Shown: piece after piece, positions 5,842 through 13,779 of the stretch
How the letters are laid out: the number at the start of each line of letters is the position of its first letter
How positions within the stretch are numbered: the first letter of the stretch is position 1
Origin: Brevundimonas sp.
Lineage (GTDB): Bacteria > Pseudomonadota > Alphaproteobacteria > Caulobacterales > Caulobacteraceae
DNA length: 17,238 nt
Reading direction: 5' to 3'
Assembly (NCBI GenBank): GCA_031119155.1
Contig: JAVHYH010000042.1
Span: forward strand, 1-17,238
Notes under the pieces: model-generated
Databases searched by the model: none
Seen by the model: the letters and a program-made list of their open reading frames with translations, nothing else
What the model was told of the DNA's origin: nothing
Made by a program: the position numbers and the translations under genes

Positions 5842-7956
5842 ATGTCGGTAACCAGCATCCTGAACAACGCCAACTCGGGCCTGATCGCCGCGCAGGTGCA
5901 GTTGCGGGTCGTCTCGGACAACGTCGCGAACGTCAACACGCCCGGCTATGTGCGCAAGATCGCCGATCAGGTCGCCATGTCCAGCCAGGGCGTCGGCAGC
6001 GGCGTCGAGGTGGTTCGCATCCGGCTGGCCACCGATCGCTTCCTGCAGGCGGCCAGCCTGACCGCCGGCGCCGAGTCCGCGCGCAATGAGGTTCGCTACG
6101 AACTGTATGACCGCATCCAGTCGCTGTTCGGCGATCCGGGCGGCAAGACCAGCTTCTTCGCCCAGGTCGACGGCATCTTCTCCGCCTTCGCCTCCAGCGC
6201 CGAGGACCCGACCTCCTCGCCCCGCCGCCAGGACGCCCTGTTCAAGACCCAGGCCCTGTTCGACGAGGCCTCGCGGATCGCCAAGCAGATCCAGGCGGTC
6301 CGCGAGGACGCCGACGGCCGCATCCAGAGCGCGGTCGACAAGACCAACAACCTGCTGGCCCAGATCGAGGCGCTGAACGTCGAGATCACGCGCGCCAAGG
6401 TGGTCAACGGCGACGCCTCCGGCGCCGAGACCGCGCAGGCGGCCCTGATCGATCAGGTCGCGCAGCTGATGGACATTCGCATCACGGCCCGCCCGGTCGG
6501 CGGGGTCACCATCCGCACCAGCGCCGGCGCCATGCTGGCGGGGGAGGGCGCGGCGACCCTGTCCTATACGCGCGCGGGCACGATCTCGGGCGAGACCAAT
6601 TTCAACGAAATCTGGATCAACGAGCCGGGCGGCACCAAGCATGCGCTGCTGGACAGCGTGACCAGCGGCGAGATCAAGGGGCTGGTCGAACTGCGGGACG
6701 TCGAGGCGCCCGCCGCCGCCGCGCGTCTGGCCGAGTTGATCACCCATGTGGCGGACGAGCTGAACCGGGCCCACAACGCCAATACGGCCATGCCGGCGCC
6801 GAACCGGCTGGATGGCCGCAACGTCGGCCAGTCTCTGGAAAGCGCGCTGACGGGCTTCACCGGCCGCACCACCATCGCGGTGACCAACCCCGCGGGGGTG
6901 ATCCAGCAGCGGGTGGATGTGGTCTTCAATGGCGCGACCATGACGGTGAACGGCGTCGCCGCGGATCCGACGACCTTCCTGGCGACCCTGAACGCCCAAC
7001 TGGGCGGCGCGGCCACGGCCACCTTCACCGACGGCAAGCTGTCGATCGCCGCGGCCAACAGCGCCAACGGCGTCGCCATCGCCGACGACGCCACCGCGCC
7101 GTCGAACAAGGCCGGGCGTGGCTTCTCGCACTATTTCGGTTTGAACGACCTGATCGCGACCGATCGTCCGGCGCTGTACGACACGGGGCTGACCCTGGCC
7201 TCGCCGCATGGCTTCACCGCCGGCCAGACCATGACCTTCCGCTTCTCCAACGACGTCGGGGCGCGGATCCGGGACATCAAGGTGACGGTGCCGCCGGGCG
7301 GCACGGTCGCGGACCTGATCAATGCGCTGAACGACCCGGCGACCGGCATCGGCGGTCAGGGCAGCTTCGCCCTGGCGGCGGACGGCACCCTGAGCTTCAC
7401 CGGTTCGGGCAATCCGCCGGCGAAGATGAGCGTGCTGAACGACACGACCCAGAACGCCGCCAACATTTCGGCGACCGAGCTGTTCGGGATCGGCGCAGGC
7501 GTACGCATCTCCCGCGCCGACGGCTTCTCCCTGCGCTCGGACATCCGGCAGAGCCCGGCGAAGCTGGCGCTGGGTCAGTTGAACCTCTCCGCCGCCGCCG
7601 GGACGCCCGCCCTGAGCGCCGGTGACGGACGCGGTGCGCTGGCGCTGGCGGACGCCGGTGAACGCACCACCAGCTTCCAGCCCGCGGGCGGCTCGCCCGG
7701 CGGGTCGATCTCGGTCTCGCGCTACGCCTCCGAACTGGCCGGCGAGATCGGCGGCAACGCCACCACGGCCAAGAACCGCAAGGAAAGCTCCGCCGCCCTC
7801 TATACCGAGGCCACCGCCCGCCGGACCTCGCATGAAGGGGTCAATATGGATGAGGAGCTGGTGCTGATGACCACCTATCAGCAGGCCTTCAACGCCTCCG
7901 CCCGCCTGATCCAGACGGCGCGGGACATGTACGATACGCTTCTGGGGATGGTCTGA
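5842..7956 (+). CDS. flgK: Flagellar hook-associated protein 1, FlgK
   Basis: FlgK is the first hook-filament junction protein: it replaces the FlgD cap and, with FlgL, connects hook to flagellin. The 704-residue product starts MSVTSILNNANSGL and continues with the axial-protein motif VVSDNVANVNTPGYVRK (about residues 23-39). It ends with the conserved helix MDEELVLMTTYQQAFNASAR and RDMYDTLLGMV (about 669-704). The central part carries the variable FlgK domains. Start ATG is preceded by GGAGG with a 7-nt gap. The gene is the first of a rightward pair; its stop overlaps the flgL ATG by one base (TGATG). Expression should come from the sigma-54 promoter at 5682-5696. Length is larger than the enteric protein (about 550), all of it from the middle domain. 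Confidence 0.95.
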   Translation: MSVTSILNNANSGLIAAQVQLRVVSDNVANVNTPGYVRKIADQVAMSSQGVGSGVEVVRIRLATDRFLQAASLTAGAESARNEVRYELYDRIQSLFGDPGGKTSFFAQVDGIFSAFASSAEDPTSSPRRQDALFKTQALFDEASRIAKQIQAVREDADGRIQSAVDKTNNLLAQIEALNVEITRAKVVNGDASGAETAQAALIDQVAQLMDIRITARPVGGVTIRTSAGAMLAGEGAATLSYTRAGTISGETNFNEIWINEPGGTKHALLDSVTSGEIKGLVELRDVEAPAAAARLAELITHVADELNRAHNANTAMPAPNRLDGRNVGQSLESALTGFTGRTTIAVTNPAGVIQQRVDVVFNGATMTVNGVAADPTTFLATLNAQLGGAATATFTDGKLSIAAANSANGVAIADDATAPSNKAGRGFSHYFGLNDLIATDRPALYDTGLTLASPHGFTAGQTMTFRFSNDVGARIRDIKVTVPPGGTVADLINALNDPATGIGGQGSFALAADGTLSFTGSGNPPAKMSVLNDTTQNAANISATELFGIGAGVRISRADGFSLRSDIRQSPAKLALGQLNLSAAAGTPALSAGDGRGALALADAGERTTSFQPAGGSPGGSISVSRYASELAGEIGGNATTAKNRKESSAALYTEATARRTSHEGVNMDEELVLMTTYQQAFNASARLIQTARDMYDTLLGMV

Positions 7957-8882
7957 TGAACCGCGTCGCGACCTTTGGTAACTACCAGTCGGCCCTGCTC
8001 GACCTCATGGCCGCCCAGAGCCGGGGCCTCGAGGCCCAGGAGCGGGTGTCCACGCAGAAGAACGCCACCGACCTGACCGGCTTCGGCCGTCAGTCGGAGA
8101 CCCTGACCGCGCTCAAGGGGGCCGAGAGCCGGCTGCAGGGCTTCCTCGACACCTCGGAGGCGGTGACCGCGCGTCTGAAGACGCAGGATCTGGCCCTGAC
8201 CCAGATCAGCGACGGCATCGAATCCGTCCGCACCTCCATCGGCAACGCCCTGGCGTCGGACTCGGCAACCTCGCTGATGCTGGAGCTGGAAGGCCAGTTC
8301 CAGACCATCCGGGGCGGCATCAACATGCGCCATCAGGGCGGCTATCTGTTCGCGGGGACGCAGGTGAACACTCCGCCGATGGAGATCACCAACCTGAGCG
8401 AGCTGGCCGCCGCGCCGAGCGTCGCCTCGATCTTCCATAACGACAGCCTCAAGACCGCCAGCCGGGTGGCCGAGGGCACGACGCTGGAGACCGGCTTCCT
8501 CGCCAATGAGGTCGGCACCGATGCGATGACCGTTCTGCGCGACATCCAGAACTACAACGACGGCCCGAACGGCCCGCTGACCGGCAAGCTGAACGAGACG
8601 CAGAAGGCCTGGCTGGCGACCCAGCTGACCCGGCTGGAGACGGCGGGGCAGGGCGTCATCGACAAGGGCGCCACGACCGGTTCGCTGGCCAATCAGGTCG
8701 AGAGCATCGAGAAGGGCCACACCGCCCAGCTCGAGTCTCTGGGCGAGCTGGTGGCCAAGCGCACCGACGCGGACATGATCCAGGCGGTGACCGACCTTCA
8801 GCTGTCGCAGGTGGCCATCCAGGCCTCGGCCCAGGTGATCAACCAGCTTCGTCAGGTCTCGCTGCTCAACTTCCTGACTTAA
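7956..8882 (+). CDS. flgL: Flagellar hook-associated protein 3, FlgL (flagellin family)
   Basis: This 308-residue protein forms the second junction ring between FlgK and the flagellin filament. The N-terminus (VATFGNYQSALLDLMAAQSR, later TQKNATDLTGF) corresponds to the flagellin D0/D1 helix and its S/T-x-K-x-x-x-D pattern. Residues about 130-145 (GGINMRHQGGYLFAGTQVNT) are the typical FlgL GGYLFAG motif. The C-terminus (DLQLSQVAIQASAQVINQLR, ending LLNFLT) is the matching D0 helix. Translation is coupled to flgK by the one-base overlap. The motif and position after flgK distinguish it from a filament flagellin. No obvious terminator follows in the 64 nt before the next gene. Confidence 0.93.
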   Translation: MNRVATFGNYQSALLDLMAAQSRGLEAQERVSTQKNATDLTGFGRQSETLTALKGAESRLQGFLDTSEAVTARLKTQDLALTQISDGIESVRTSIGNALASDSATSLMLELEGQFQTIRGGINMRHQGGYLFAGTQVNTPPMEITNLSELAAAPSVASIFHNDSLKTASRVAEGTTLETGFLANEVGTDAMTVLRDIQNYNDGPNGPLTGKLNETQKAWLATQLTRLETAGQGVIDKGATTGSLANQVESIEKGHTAQLESLGELVAKRTDADMIQAVTDLQLSQVAIQASAQVINQLRQVSLLNFLT

Positions 8883-8929
8883 ATCCGGAAAATCGGCAAC
8901 GGCCACGCTGGACAGTCGTTCTCGCTATG

Positions 8930-8944
8930 GAACATAGTGAGAAC
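8930..8944. promoter_or_regulatory. LexA-type SOS box
   Basis: GAAC, seven bases, GAAC is the exact reverse complement of the alphaproteobacterial LexA site GTTC-N7-GTTC. It ends two bases before the ATG at 8947. A third half-site, GTTC at 8918-8921, makes a larger dyad: 8918-8929 pairs with 8933-8944 in 11 of 12 positions around GAA. LexA bound here would block initiation of the repair operon until DNA damage. Confidence 0.8.
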
Positions 8945-8946
8945 AA

Positions 8947-10188
8947 ATGGCCCAACTCGATCTCCGCAAAAAGCTGTCCGTCCTCGCCGATGCGGCCAAA
9001 TACGACGCCAGCTGCGCCTCGTCCGGGACGTCGAAGCGGGACTCGTCGGACGGCAAGGGCATCGGCTCGACCGAGGGCATGGGCATCTGCCACGCCTACA
9101 CGCCCGACGGGCGGTGCGTGTCCCTGCTCAAGATCCTGCTGACCAATTTCTGCATCTACGACTGCGCCTACTGCATCAACCGGGCGAGCTCGAACGTCGA
9201 GCGGGCGCGGTTCAGCGTTCAGGAGGTCGTGGACCTGACGCTGAACTTCTATCGGCGGAACTATATCGAGGGGCTGTTCCTGTCGTCGGGCATCATCCGC
9301 TCGGGCGACTATACGATGGAGCAGCTGGTGCTGGTGGCGAAGACGCTGCGCGAGACGCACGGCTTTCGCGGCTACATCCATCTGAAGCTGATCCCCGAGG
9401 CCGATCCGAAGCTGGTCGAGGAGGCGGGGCTCTATGCGGACCGGCTGTCGGCCAACATCGAACTGCCCCGCGATGAGGCGCTGCAACGACTGGCGCCGCA
9501 GAAGGACGTGAGGGTCATCAAGAAGGCGATGGGGCAGGTGCGGCTGGGCGTCGAGGCCGCCAAGCCGGAGAAGCGCGACCGCATCAAGCCGCCCAAATTC
9601 GCGCCGGCGGGCCAGTCGACCCAGCTGATCGTCGGGGCGGACGGCGCGCCGGACACGGAGATCATCGACCGGTCGGCGTCGTTGTACGGCGGCTATGGCC
9701 TGCGGCGGGTCTATTATTCCGCCTTCAGCCCGATCCCGGACGCCTCCTCCAGCCTGCCGCTGCAGAAGCCGCCGCTGATGCGCGAGCACCGGCTGTATCA
9801 GGCCGACTGGCTGATGCGCTTCTACGGCTTCTCGCCGCCCGAGATCGGCGAGGCGACCGTCGGCGGCATGCTGGATCTGGCGATCGATCCCAAGCTGGCC
9901 TGGGCGCTGAACCGGCGCGAGCAGTTCCCGGTCGATGTGAACACCGCCTCACGCGAGATGTTGCTGCGGGTGCCGGGGCTGGGGGTGAAGTCGGTGGACC
10001 GGATGATCTCGGTGCGGCGCTACCGGACGCTGCGGCTGGAGGACATCGCGCGGCTCTGCCGGGGGATCGACAAGGTGCGTCCCTTCATCACCGCGCTGGA
10101 CTGGACGCCGGGCGGCCTGACCGACGCGGCGGACCTGCGCGCCCGCATCGCCCCGGACCCGAAGCCGATGCAGATGAGCCTGTTCTGA
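8947..10188 (+). CDS. Radical SAM putative DNA modification/repair protein with HhH domain
   Basis: This 413-residue protein has a radical SAM cluster motif C69-x3-C73-x2-C76 (CIYDCAYC), which would hold a [4Fe-4S] cluster that cleaves S-adenosylmethionine. The N-terminus (KLSVLADAAKYDASCASSG) is the hallmark of the family described as 'putative DNA modification/repair radical SAM protein' (TIGR03916 from memory). Near the C-terminus, VNTASREMLLRVPGLGVKSV (331-350) is a helix-hairpin-helix, a non-specific DNA-binding unit. The substrate is not known. The family is nearly always next to the DUF4130/UDG partner, as here (one-base TGATG overlap). The ATG is fixed by the SOS box ending two bases upstream and by the conserved N-terminus; no Shine-Dalgarno fits in front, so the transcript may be leaderless or nearly so. 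Likely induced by DNA damage. Confidence 0.9.
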   Translation: MAQLDLRKKLSVLADAAKYDASCASSGTSKRDSSDGKGIGSTEGMGICHAYTPDGRCVSLLKILLTNFCIYDCAYCINRASSNVERARFSVQEVVDLTLNFYRRNYIEGLFLSSGIIRSGDYTMEQLVLVAKTLRETHGFRGYIHLKLIPEADPKLVEEAGLYADRLSANIELPRDEALQRLAPQKDVRVIKKAMGQVRLGVEAAKPEKRDRIKPPKFAPAGQSTQLIVGADGAPDTEIIDRSASLYGGYGLRRVYYSAFSPIPDASSSLPLQKPPLMREHRLYQADWLMRFYGFSPPEIGEATVGGMLDLAIDPKLAWALNRREQFPVDVNTASREMLLRVPGLGVKSVDRMISVRRYRTLRLEDIARLCRGIDKVRPFITALDWTPGGLTDAADLRARIAPDPKPMQMSLF

Positions 10189-11723
10189 TGCACACGGCGC
10201 GTCTGGACAGCGAGACGGACTTCGACGGCTGGCGGAAGGCGGCGCGGCGGTTCCGGGCGGCGGGGGTGAGGCCGGAGGAGGTCCGGTTTCAGGTGGCGGG
10301 GTCGGAGCAGGCTGACCTCTTTGCTTCCGCTCATCCCGGCGAAGGCCGGGACCCAGTTCTGTCCAGTGAAGCGCAGCCGTTTCAGGACCTGAAGGCGGGC
10401 GTGTCCGGCACCGTCCCGTCACCCAAAGTACTGGGTCCCGGCTTTCGCCGGGATGAGCGGGAATTCGTGGTGCCGAGAGCTTTCGTGGAGCTGGCGCAGG
10501 CGGTGATCCTGCATCGGTCGGAGGACCGGTTCGATCTGCTGTACCGGCTGCTGTGGCGGCTCGAGCGGGAGCCGGATCTGATGAAGGTGGTCTCGGACCG
10601 CGATGTCGCCGACGCCTTCGAGCGGGCGAAGAATGTCAGCCGGGCCAGCCACAAGATGAAGGCCTTCGTGCGCTTCCGGCTGGCCGAGGAGGAGGGGGAC
10701 GAGCACTGGATCAGCTGGTTCGAGCCGGCGCATCGCGTGCTGGAACGGACGGCGCCCTTCTTTGCGCGGCGCTTCACGACGATGCGCTGGTCGATCCTGA
10801 CTCCGGATGGGCAGGCGCACTGGGATACGCAGCAGCTGACCTTCGGCCCGCCCGCCACGCGCGACATGGCGCCGGCCGAGGACGAGATCGAGGACTTCTG
10901 GAAGACCTACTACGCCTCGACCTTCAACCCGGCGCGGCTGAAGACGCAGACCATGCAGGGCGAGATGCCCAAGCGGTACTGGGCCAATCTGCCCGAGGCG
11001 GCGCTGATCCCGGAGCTGATCGCCTCGGCGGCGGCGCGGGAACAGGCGATGGTCGCCGCGCCCCTGCCTGAGCCCAACCCGCGTCTGGCCAAGACGCTGG
11101 CGCGGTTGAACCGGGATCAGGCGTTCGAGGAGGGCTTCGTCCCGTCGAGCCTGGAGGAACTGGGGCAGGCGGTGCAGGCCTGCCGTCGCTGCCCGCTGTG
11201 GCGCGATGCGACCCAAGGCGTCTGTGGTCAGGGGGCGCGCAAGGCGCGGCTGATGATTGTCGGCGAGCAGCCGGGCGATCAGGAAGACCTCGCCGGCCGG
11301 CCCTTCGTCGGCCCGGCGGGGCAGGTGCTGGATGCGGCGCTGGAAGAGGCGGGCATCGACCGCAACGACGCCTTCGTCACCAATGCGGTCCGGCATTTCA
11401 AGCACGAGCCGCGCGGCAAGCGACGCATCCACCAGACCCCGACGACCAGCGAGGTCACTGCCTGCCGGTGGTGGCTGGACGCCGAGCGGACGCTGGTGAA
11501 GCCGAAGGTGATCGTGACGCTGGGCGGGACGGCGGCGCTGGGCGTGCTGGGGCGCAAGGTCGCGGTGACGAAGGAGCGGGGGCAGCCGATCCCGCTGTCG
11601 GACGCGACCGCCCTGCTGACGGTCCATCCGTCCTATCTGTTGCGCATCCCGGATCGGGAGGCTGCGGCGCTGGAACGGGAGCGGTTCGTGGCTGACCTGA
11701 AGGCGGTCCGGCGCCTGCTCTGA
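10188..11723 (+). CDS. udgX: DUF4130-UdgX fusion: uracil-DNA-binding suicide glycosylase
   Basis: The 511-residue product has two parts. Residues 1-270 are the radical SAM partner domain (DUF4130/TIGR03915 type: RFDLLYRLLWRLEREPDLM, then VSRASHKMKAFVRFR). Residues 320-511 are a family-4-like uracil-DNA glycosylase of the UdgX class. UdgX hallmarks are GEQPGDQE (359-366), KRRIHQ (411-416, with H415 equivalent to the histidine that bonds covalently to the abasic sugar) and HPS (480-482). Cysteines C332, C335 and C426, with C346 as a possible fourth, are candidates for the [4Fe-4S] cluster. The ATG overlaps the radical SAM stop, so the two are translationally coupled and share the SOS box. Residues 47-91 are encoded by an inserted REP-like palindromic element, still in frame. 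Without it the length would be near 466. The glycosylase domain looks intact; whether the insert disturbs the partner domain is unknown. Confidence 0.92.
   Translation: MHTARLDSETDFDGWRKAARRFRAAGVRPEEVRFQVAGSEQADLFASAHPGEGRDPVLSSEAQPFQDLKAGVSGTVPSPKVLGPGFRRDEREFVVPRAFVELAQAVILHRSEDRFDLLYRLLWRLEREPDLMKVVSDRDVADAFERAKNVSRASHKMKAFVRFRLAEEEGDEHWISWFEPAHRVLERTAPFFARRFTTMRWSILTPDGQAHWDTQQLTFGPPATRDMAPAEDEIEDFWKTYYASTFNPARLKTQTMQGEMPKRYWANLPEAALIPELIASAAAREQAMVAAPLPEPNPRLAKTLARLNRDQAFEEGFVPSSLEELGQAVQACRRCPLWRDATQGVCGQGARKARLMIVGEQPGDQEDLAGRPFVGPAGQVLDAALEEAGIDRNDAFVTNAVRHFKHEPRGKRRIHQTPTTSEVTACRWWLDAERTLVKPKVIVTLGGTAALGVLGRKVAVTKERGQPIPLSDATALLTVHPSYLLRIPDREAAALERERFVADLKAVRRLL
10327..10460. repeat. 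Paired inverted REP-like palindromes inside udgX
   Basis: Two 31-bp arms, 10327-10357 and 10430-10460, are inverted copies identical at 30 of 31 positions, separated by 72 bp. Each arm contains its own small hairpin (CCCGGC, 4-nt loop, GCCGGG in the left arm). The arms resemble the short GTCATCCCGGCGAAAGCC-type repeats that I know to be scattered in many alphaproteobacterial genomes. Both translate without a stop, giving HPGEGRDP on the left and GPGFRRDER on the right. No other copy was seen in the window. Confidence 0.85.
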
Positions 11724-11841
11724 GCCGTAGAAGGCTGAAACCGTGGCTGAACGAATACGGCGGCGCTGCGTTGTGACAGGAGCCGGAGCTTTGCCGTAGA
11801 GCAGCCATAGGCAACCGGGACGGGGCGTTTTAGGTAGGGGC

Positions 11842-12957
11842 ATGGCCGCAGCGGACTTCCAGATCGATGAAGACGGGCAGGGGCTGACCCTGCACCTGAC
11901 GGGCGACTGGACCGCCACCGAGCTGGGGCGCGTCTCGCGCCGGCTGGACGACCAGTTGCACGGTCGCCAGATCACGGCCGTCGACCTGTCCGATCTGGGG
12001 CGTTTCGATACGGCGGGCGCGCTGGCCATCGTGCAGGCCGGGCACTGCAAGCTGCCGGAAAAGGCCTGGACCCAACGGCCCGAGGCCGGGCGCACCTACG
12101 CCATGGTCGAGAAGCTGGAGCGCGAAAGCGCCGGCCCGCCCAAACGCTCGTCCAACTGGGTGCGCGGCTTCGCCAAGATCGGGCGCGGCGTGCACGACAT
12201 CGGGGCTGAGGCCACCCTGTCGCTGGCCTTCCTCGGGCGGCTGGTCACGGCCACCGGATCGACGGTCAAGCACTGGAGCCAGATCCGCTGGCCCGCCTGG
12301 TTCAGCCAGGCCGAACGGGCGGGGCTGGACGCCATCCCGATCGTGGCCGTCACCAACTTCTTCATCGGCGCCGTCATCGCCTTCCTCGGCGCCAATCTGC
12401 TGACCCAGTTCGGGGCCGGGGTGTTCACCGTGCAACTGGTCGCGGTGGCGACCCTGCGCGAGCTGGCGGTGCTGATCACGGCCATCCTGCTGGCCGGTCG
12501 CTCGGCCTCGTCCTTCGCGGCCGAGATCGGCTCGATGCGGATGAACCAGGAGGTGGACGCCATGCAGGTGATGGGGGTGAACCCCTTCCAGGCGCTGGTC
12601 ATCCCGCGGCTGGCCGCCATGCTGGCCATGATGCCCATCCTGACCTTCATCGGCATGGTTTCGGGCCTGATCGGCGGTCTGCTGGTGACCTGGAGCCAGC
12701 TCAGCTACGGGCCCAGCTTCTTCATCCAGCGCATCAGCGAGGACCCGATGATGGGCACCCATCTGATGGTCGGGATGATCAAGGCGCCGGTCTTCGCCAT
12801 CGTCATCGCGGCCATCGGCTGCCGTCAGGGCATGGCGGTGGCGGGCGACGTGGAAAGCCTCGGTCGCCGGGTCACCGCAGCCGTGGTTCAGGCCATCTTC
12901 GCCATCATCACCCTGGACGCCATCTTCGCCCTGATCTTCCTGGAGCTGAACCTGTGA
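11842..12957 (+). CDS. mlaE: MlaE-family lipid ABC transporter permease with N-terminal STAS domain
   Basis: The C-terminal two thirds (about residues 120-371) is the MlaE permease: several hydrophobic helices (AIPIVAVTNFFIGAVIAFLG and later ones) and the conserved cytoplasmic stretch FAAEIGSMRMNQEVDAMQVM followed by GVNPFQALVIPRLAAM. This integral inner-membrane protein moves phospholipid between membrane and periplasmic carrier. The first 95 residues (LTLHLTGDWTATELGRVSRR, then VDLSDLGRFDTAGALAI) are a STAS domain like MlaB, here fused rather than separate. At 371 residues it is about 110 longer than E. coli MlaE (260). First gene of the operon; the stop overlaps the mlaF GTG. In the 118-nt gap upstream I see no clear promoter or terminator, only a GGCTGAA direct repeat at 11733 and 11745. 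The start has a modest AGG-type ribosome site. Confidence 0.9.
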   Translation: MAAADFQIDEDGQGLTLHLTGDWTATELGRVSRRLDDQLHGRQITAVDLSDLGRFDTAGALAIVQAGHCKLPEKAWTQRPEAGRTYAMVEKLERESAGPPKRSSNWVRGFAKIGRGVHDIGAEATLSLAFLGRLVTATGSTVKHWSQIRWPAWFSQAERAGLDAIPIVAVTNFFIGAVIAFLGANLLTQFGAGVFTVQLVAVATLRELAVLITAILLAGRSASSFAAEIGSMRMNQEVDAMQVMGVNPFQALVIPRLAAMLAMMPILTFIGMVSGLIGGLLVTWSQLSYGPSFFIQRISEDPMMGTHLMVGMIKAPVFAIVIAAIGCRQGMAVAGDVESLGRRVTAAVVQAIFAIITLDAIFALIFLELNL

Positions 12958-13766
12958 CGGCTCCGAACATCCCGGTCTTCGGCCAGTCGCCCGAGAAGAT
13001 GGCCCCCGAAAAGATGATCGAGGTGCGCGGCCTGCTGAGCCAGTTCGGCGAGCGGGTCATCCATCAGGATCTGGACCTCGACGTCGAGCGCGGCGAGGTG
13101 CTGGGCGTGGTCGGCGGGTCCGGCACCGGCAAGACAGTGCTGCTGAACACCATCATCGGGCTGAAGGAGCCCGAGGGCGGCGCCATCAGCATCTTGGGCC
13201 ACGACCGCGCGACCATGACCAAGGCGCAGGAGGCGGACATCGAGCGCCGCACCGGCATCCTGTTCCAGCAGGGCGCCCTGTTCTCGTCGCTGAGCGTGAT
13301 CGACAATGTCGCCTCGCCGCTGGTGGAGCACACCAGCCTGTCGCGGGAGGTGATCCGCGAACTGGCCGAGATGAAGATCGCCATGGTCGGGCTGAAGCCC
13401 GAGGCGCACCATCTGAAGCCCGCCGAGCTGTCGGGCGGGATGCGCAAGCGTGTGGGTCTGGCCCGCGCGCTGGCGCTCGACCCGGAGCTGCTGTTCCTCG
13501 ACGAGCCGACGGCGGGGCTGGACCCCATCGGGGCCGCCGCCTTCGACGACCTGATCCGCCAGCTGTCGGACGATCTGGGCCTGACGGTCTTCATGATCAC
13601 CCACGACCTCGACAGCCTCTACGCCATCACCGACAAGGTCGCGGTGCTGGCCGACAAGCATGTGGTGGCCAAGGCCCCCGTGCGTGAACTCGAACAGTCG
13701 GACCATCCGTGGATCCGGGAATACTTCCTGGGGCCGCGCGGTCGCGCCGGCGCCAAGGCGGCTTGA
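12954..13766 (+). CDS. mlaF: MlaF-family ABC transporter ATPase
   Basis: This 270-residue nucleotide-binding subunit powers the lipid transporter on the cytoplasmic face. It has Walker A GGSGTGKT (54-61), Q-loop in LFQQGALF (103-110), signature LSGGMRKR (159-166), Walker B with LFLDEP (180-185), D-loop AGLD and H-loop histidine 217. FQQGALFSSLSV and GGMRKRVGLARAL are typical of the Mla/MCE ATPase branch. The start is GTG at 12954, overlapping the mlaE stop by four bases (GTGA), so translation is coupled. Residues 1-20 form a short extension before the fold begins at MIEVRGL; ATG codons at residues 16 and 21 are possible alternative starts, but the coupled GTG fits better. Confidence 0.94.
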   Translation: MTAPNIPVFGQSPEKMAPEKMIEVRGLLSQFGERVIHQDLDLDVERGEVLGVVGGSGTGKTVLLNTIIGLKEPEGGAISILGHDRATMTKAQEADIERRTGILFQQGALFSSLSVIDNVASPLVEHTSLSREVIRELAEMKIAMVGLKPEAHHLKPAELSGGMRKRVGLARALALDPELLFLDEPTAGLDPIGAAAFDDLIRQLSDDLGLTVFMITHDLDSLYAITDKVAVLADKHVVAKAPVRELEQSDHPWIREYFLGPRGRAGAKAA

Positions 13767-13779
13767 GGAGAGCCGGAGA

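Noticed and set aside
5551..7833. Long minus-strand open frame (760 codons) opposite flgK
   Set aside because: Arg/Gly/Val/Asp-rich composition typical of an antisense shadow; flgK motifs at both ends are on the plus strand.
11733..11800. Short direct repeats (GGCTGAA twice, GCCGTAGA at 11724 and 11793) between udgX and mlaE
   Set aside because: The copies are 7-8 bases, with no recognisable regulator consensus or promoter spacing; chance is a sufficient explanation.
13660..13779. Upstream in-frame start for mlaD
   Set aside because: It lies within mlaF in another frame; the ATG at 13780 has a ribosome site and starts directly before the membrane anchor.
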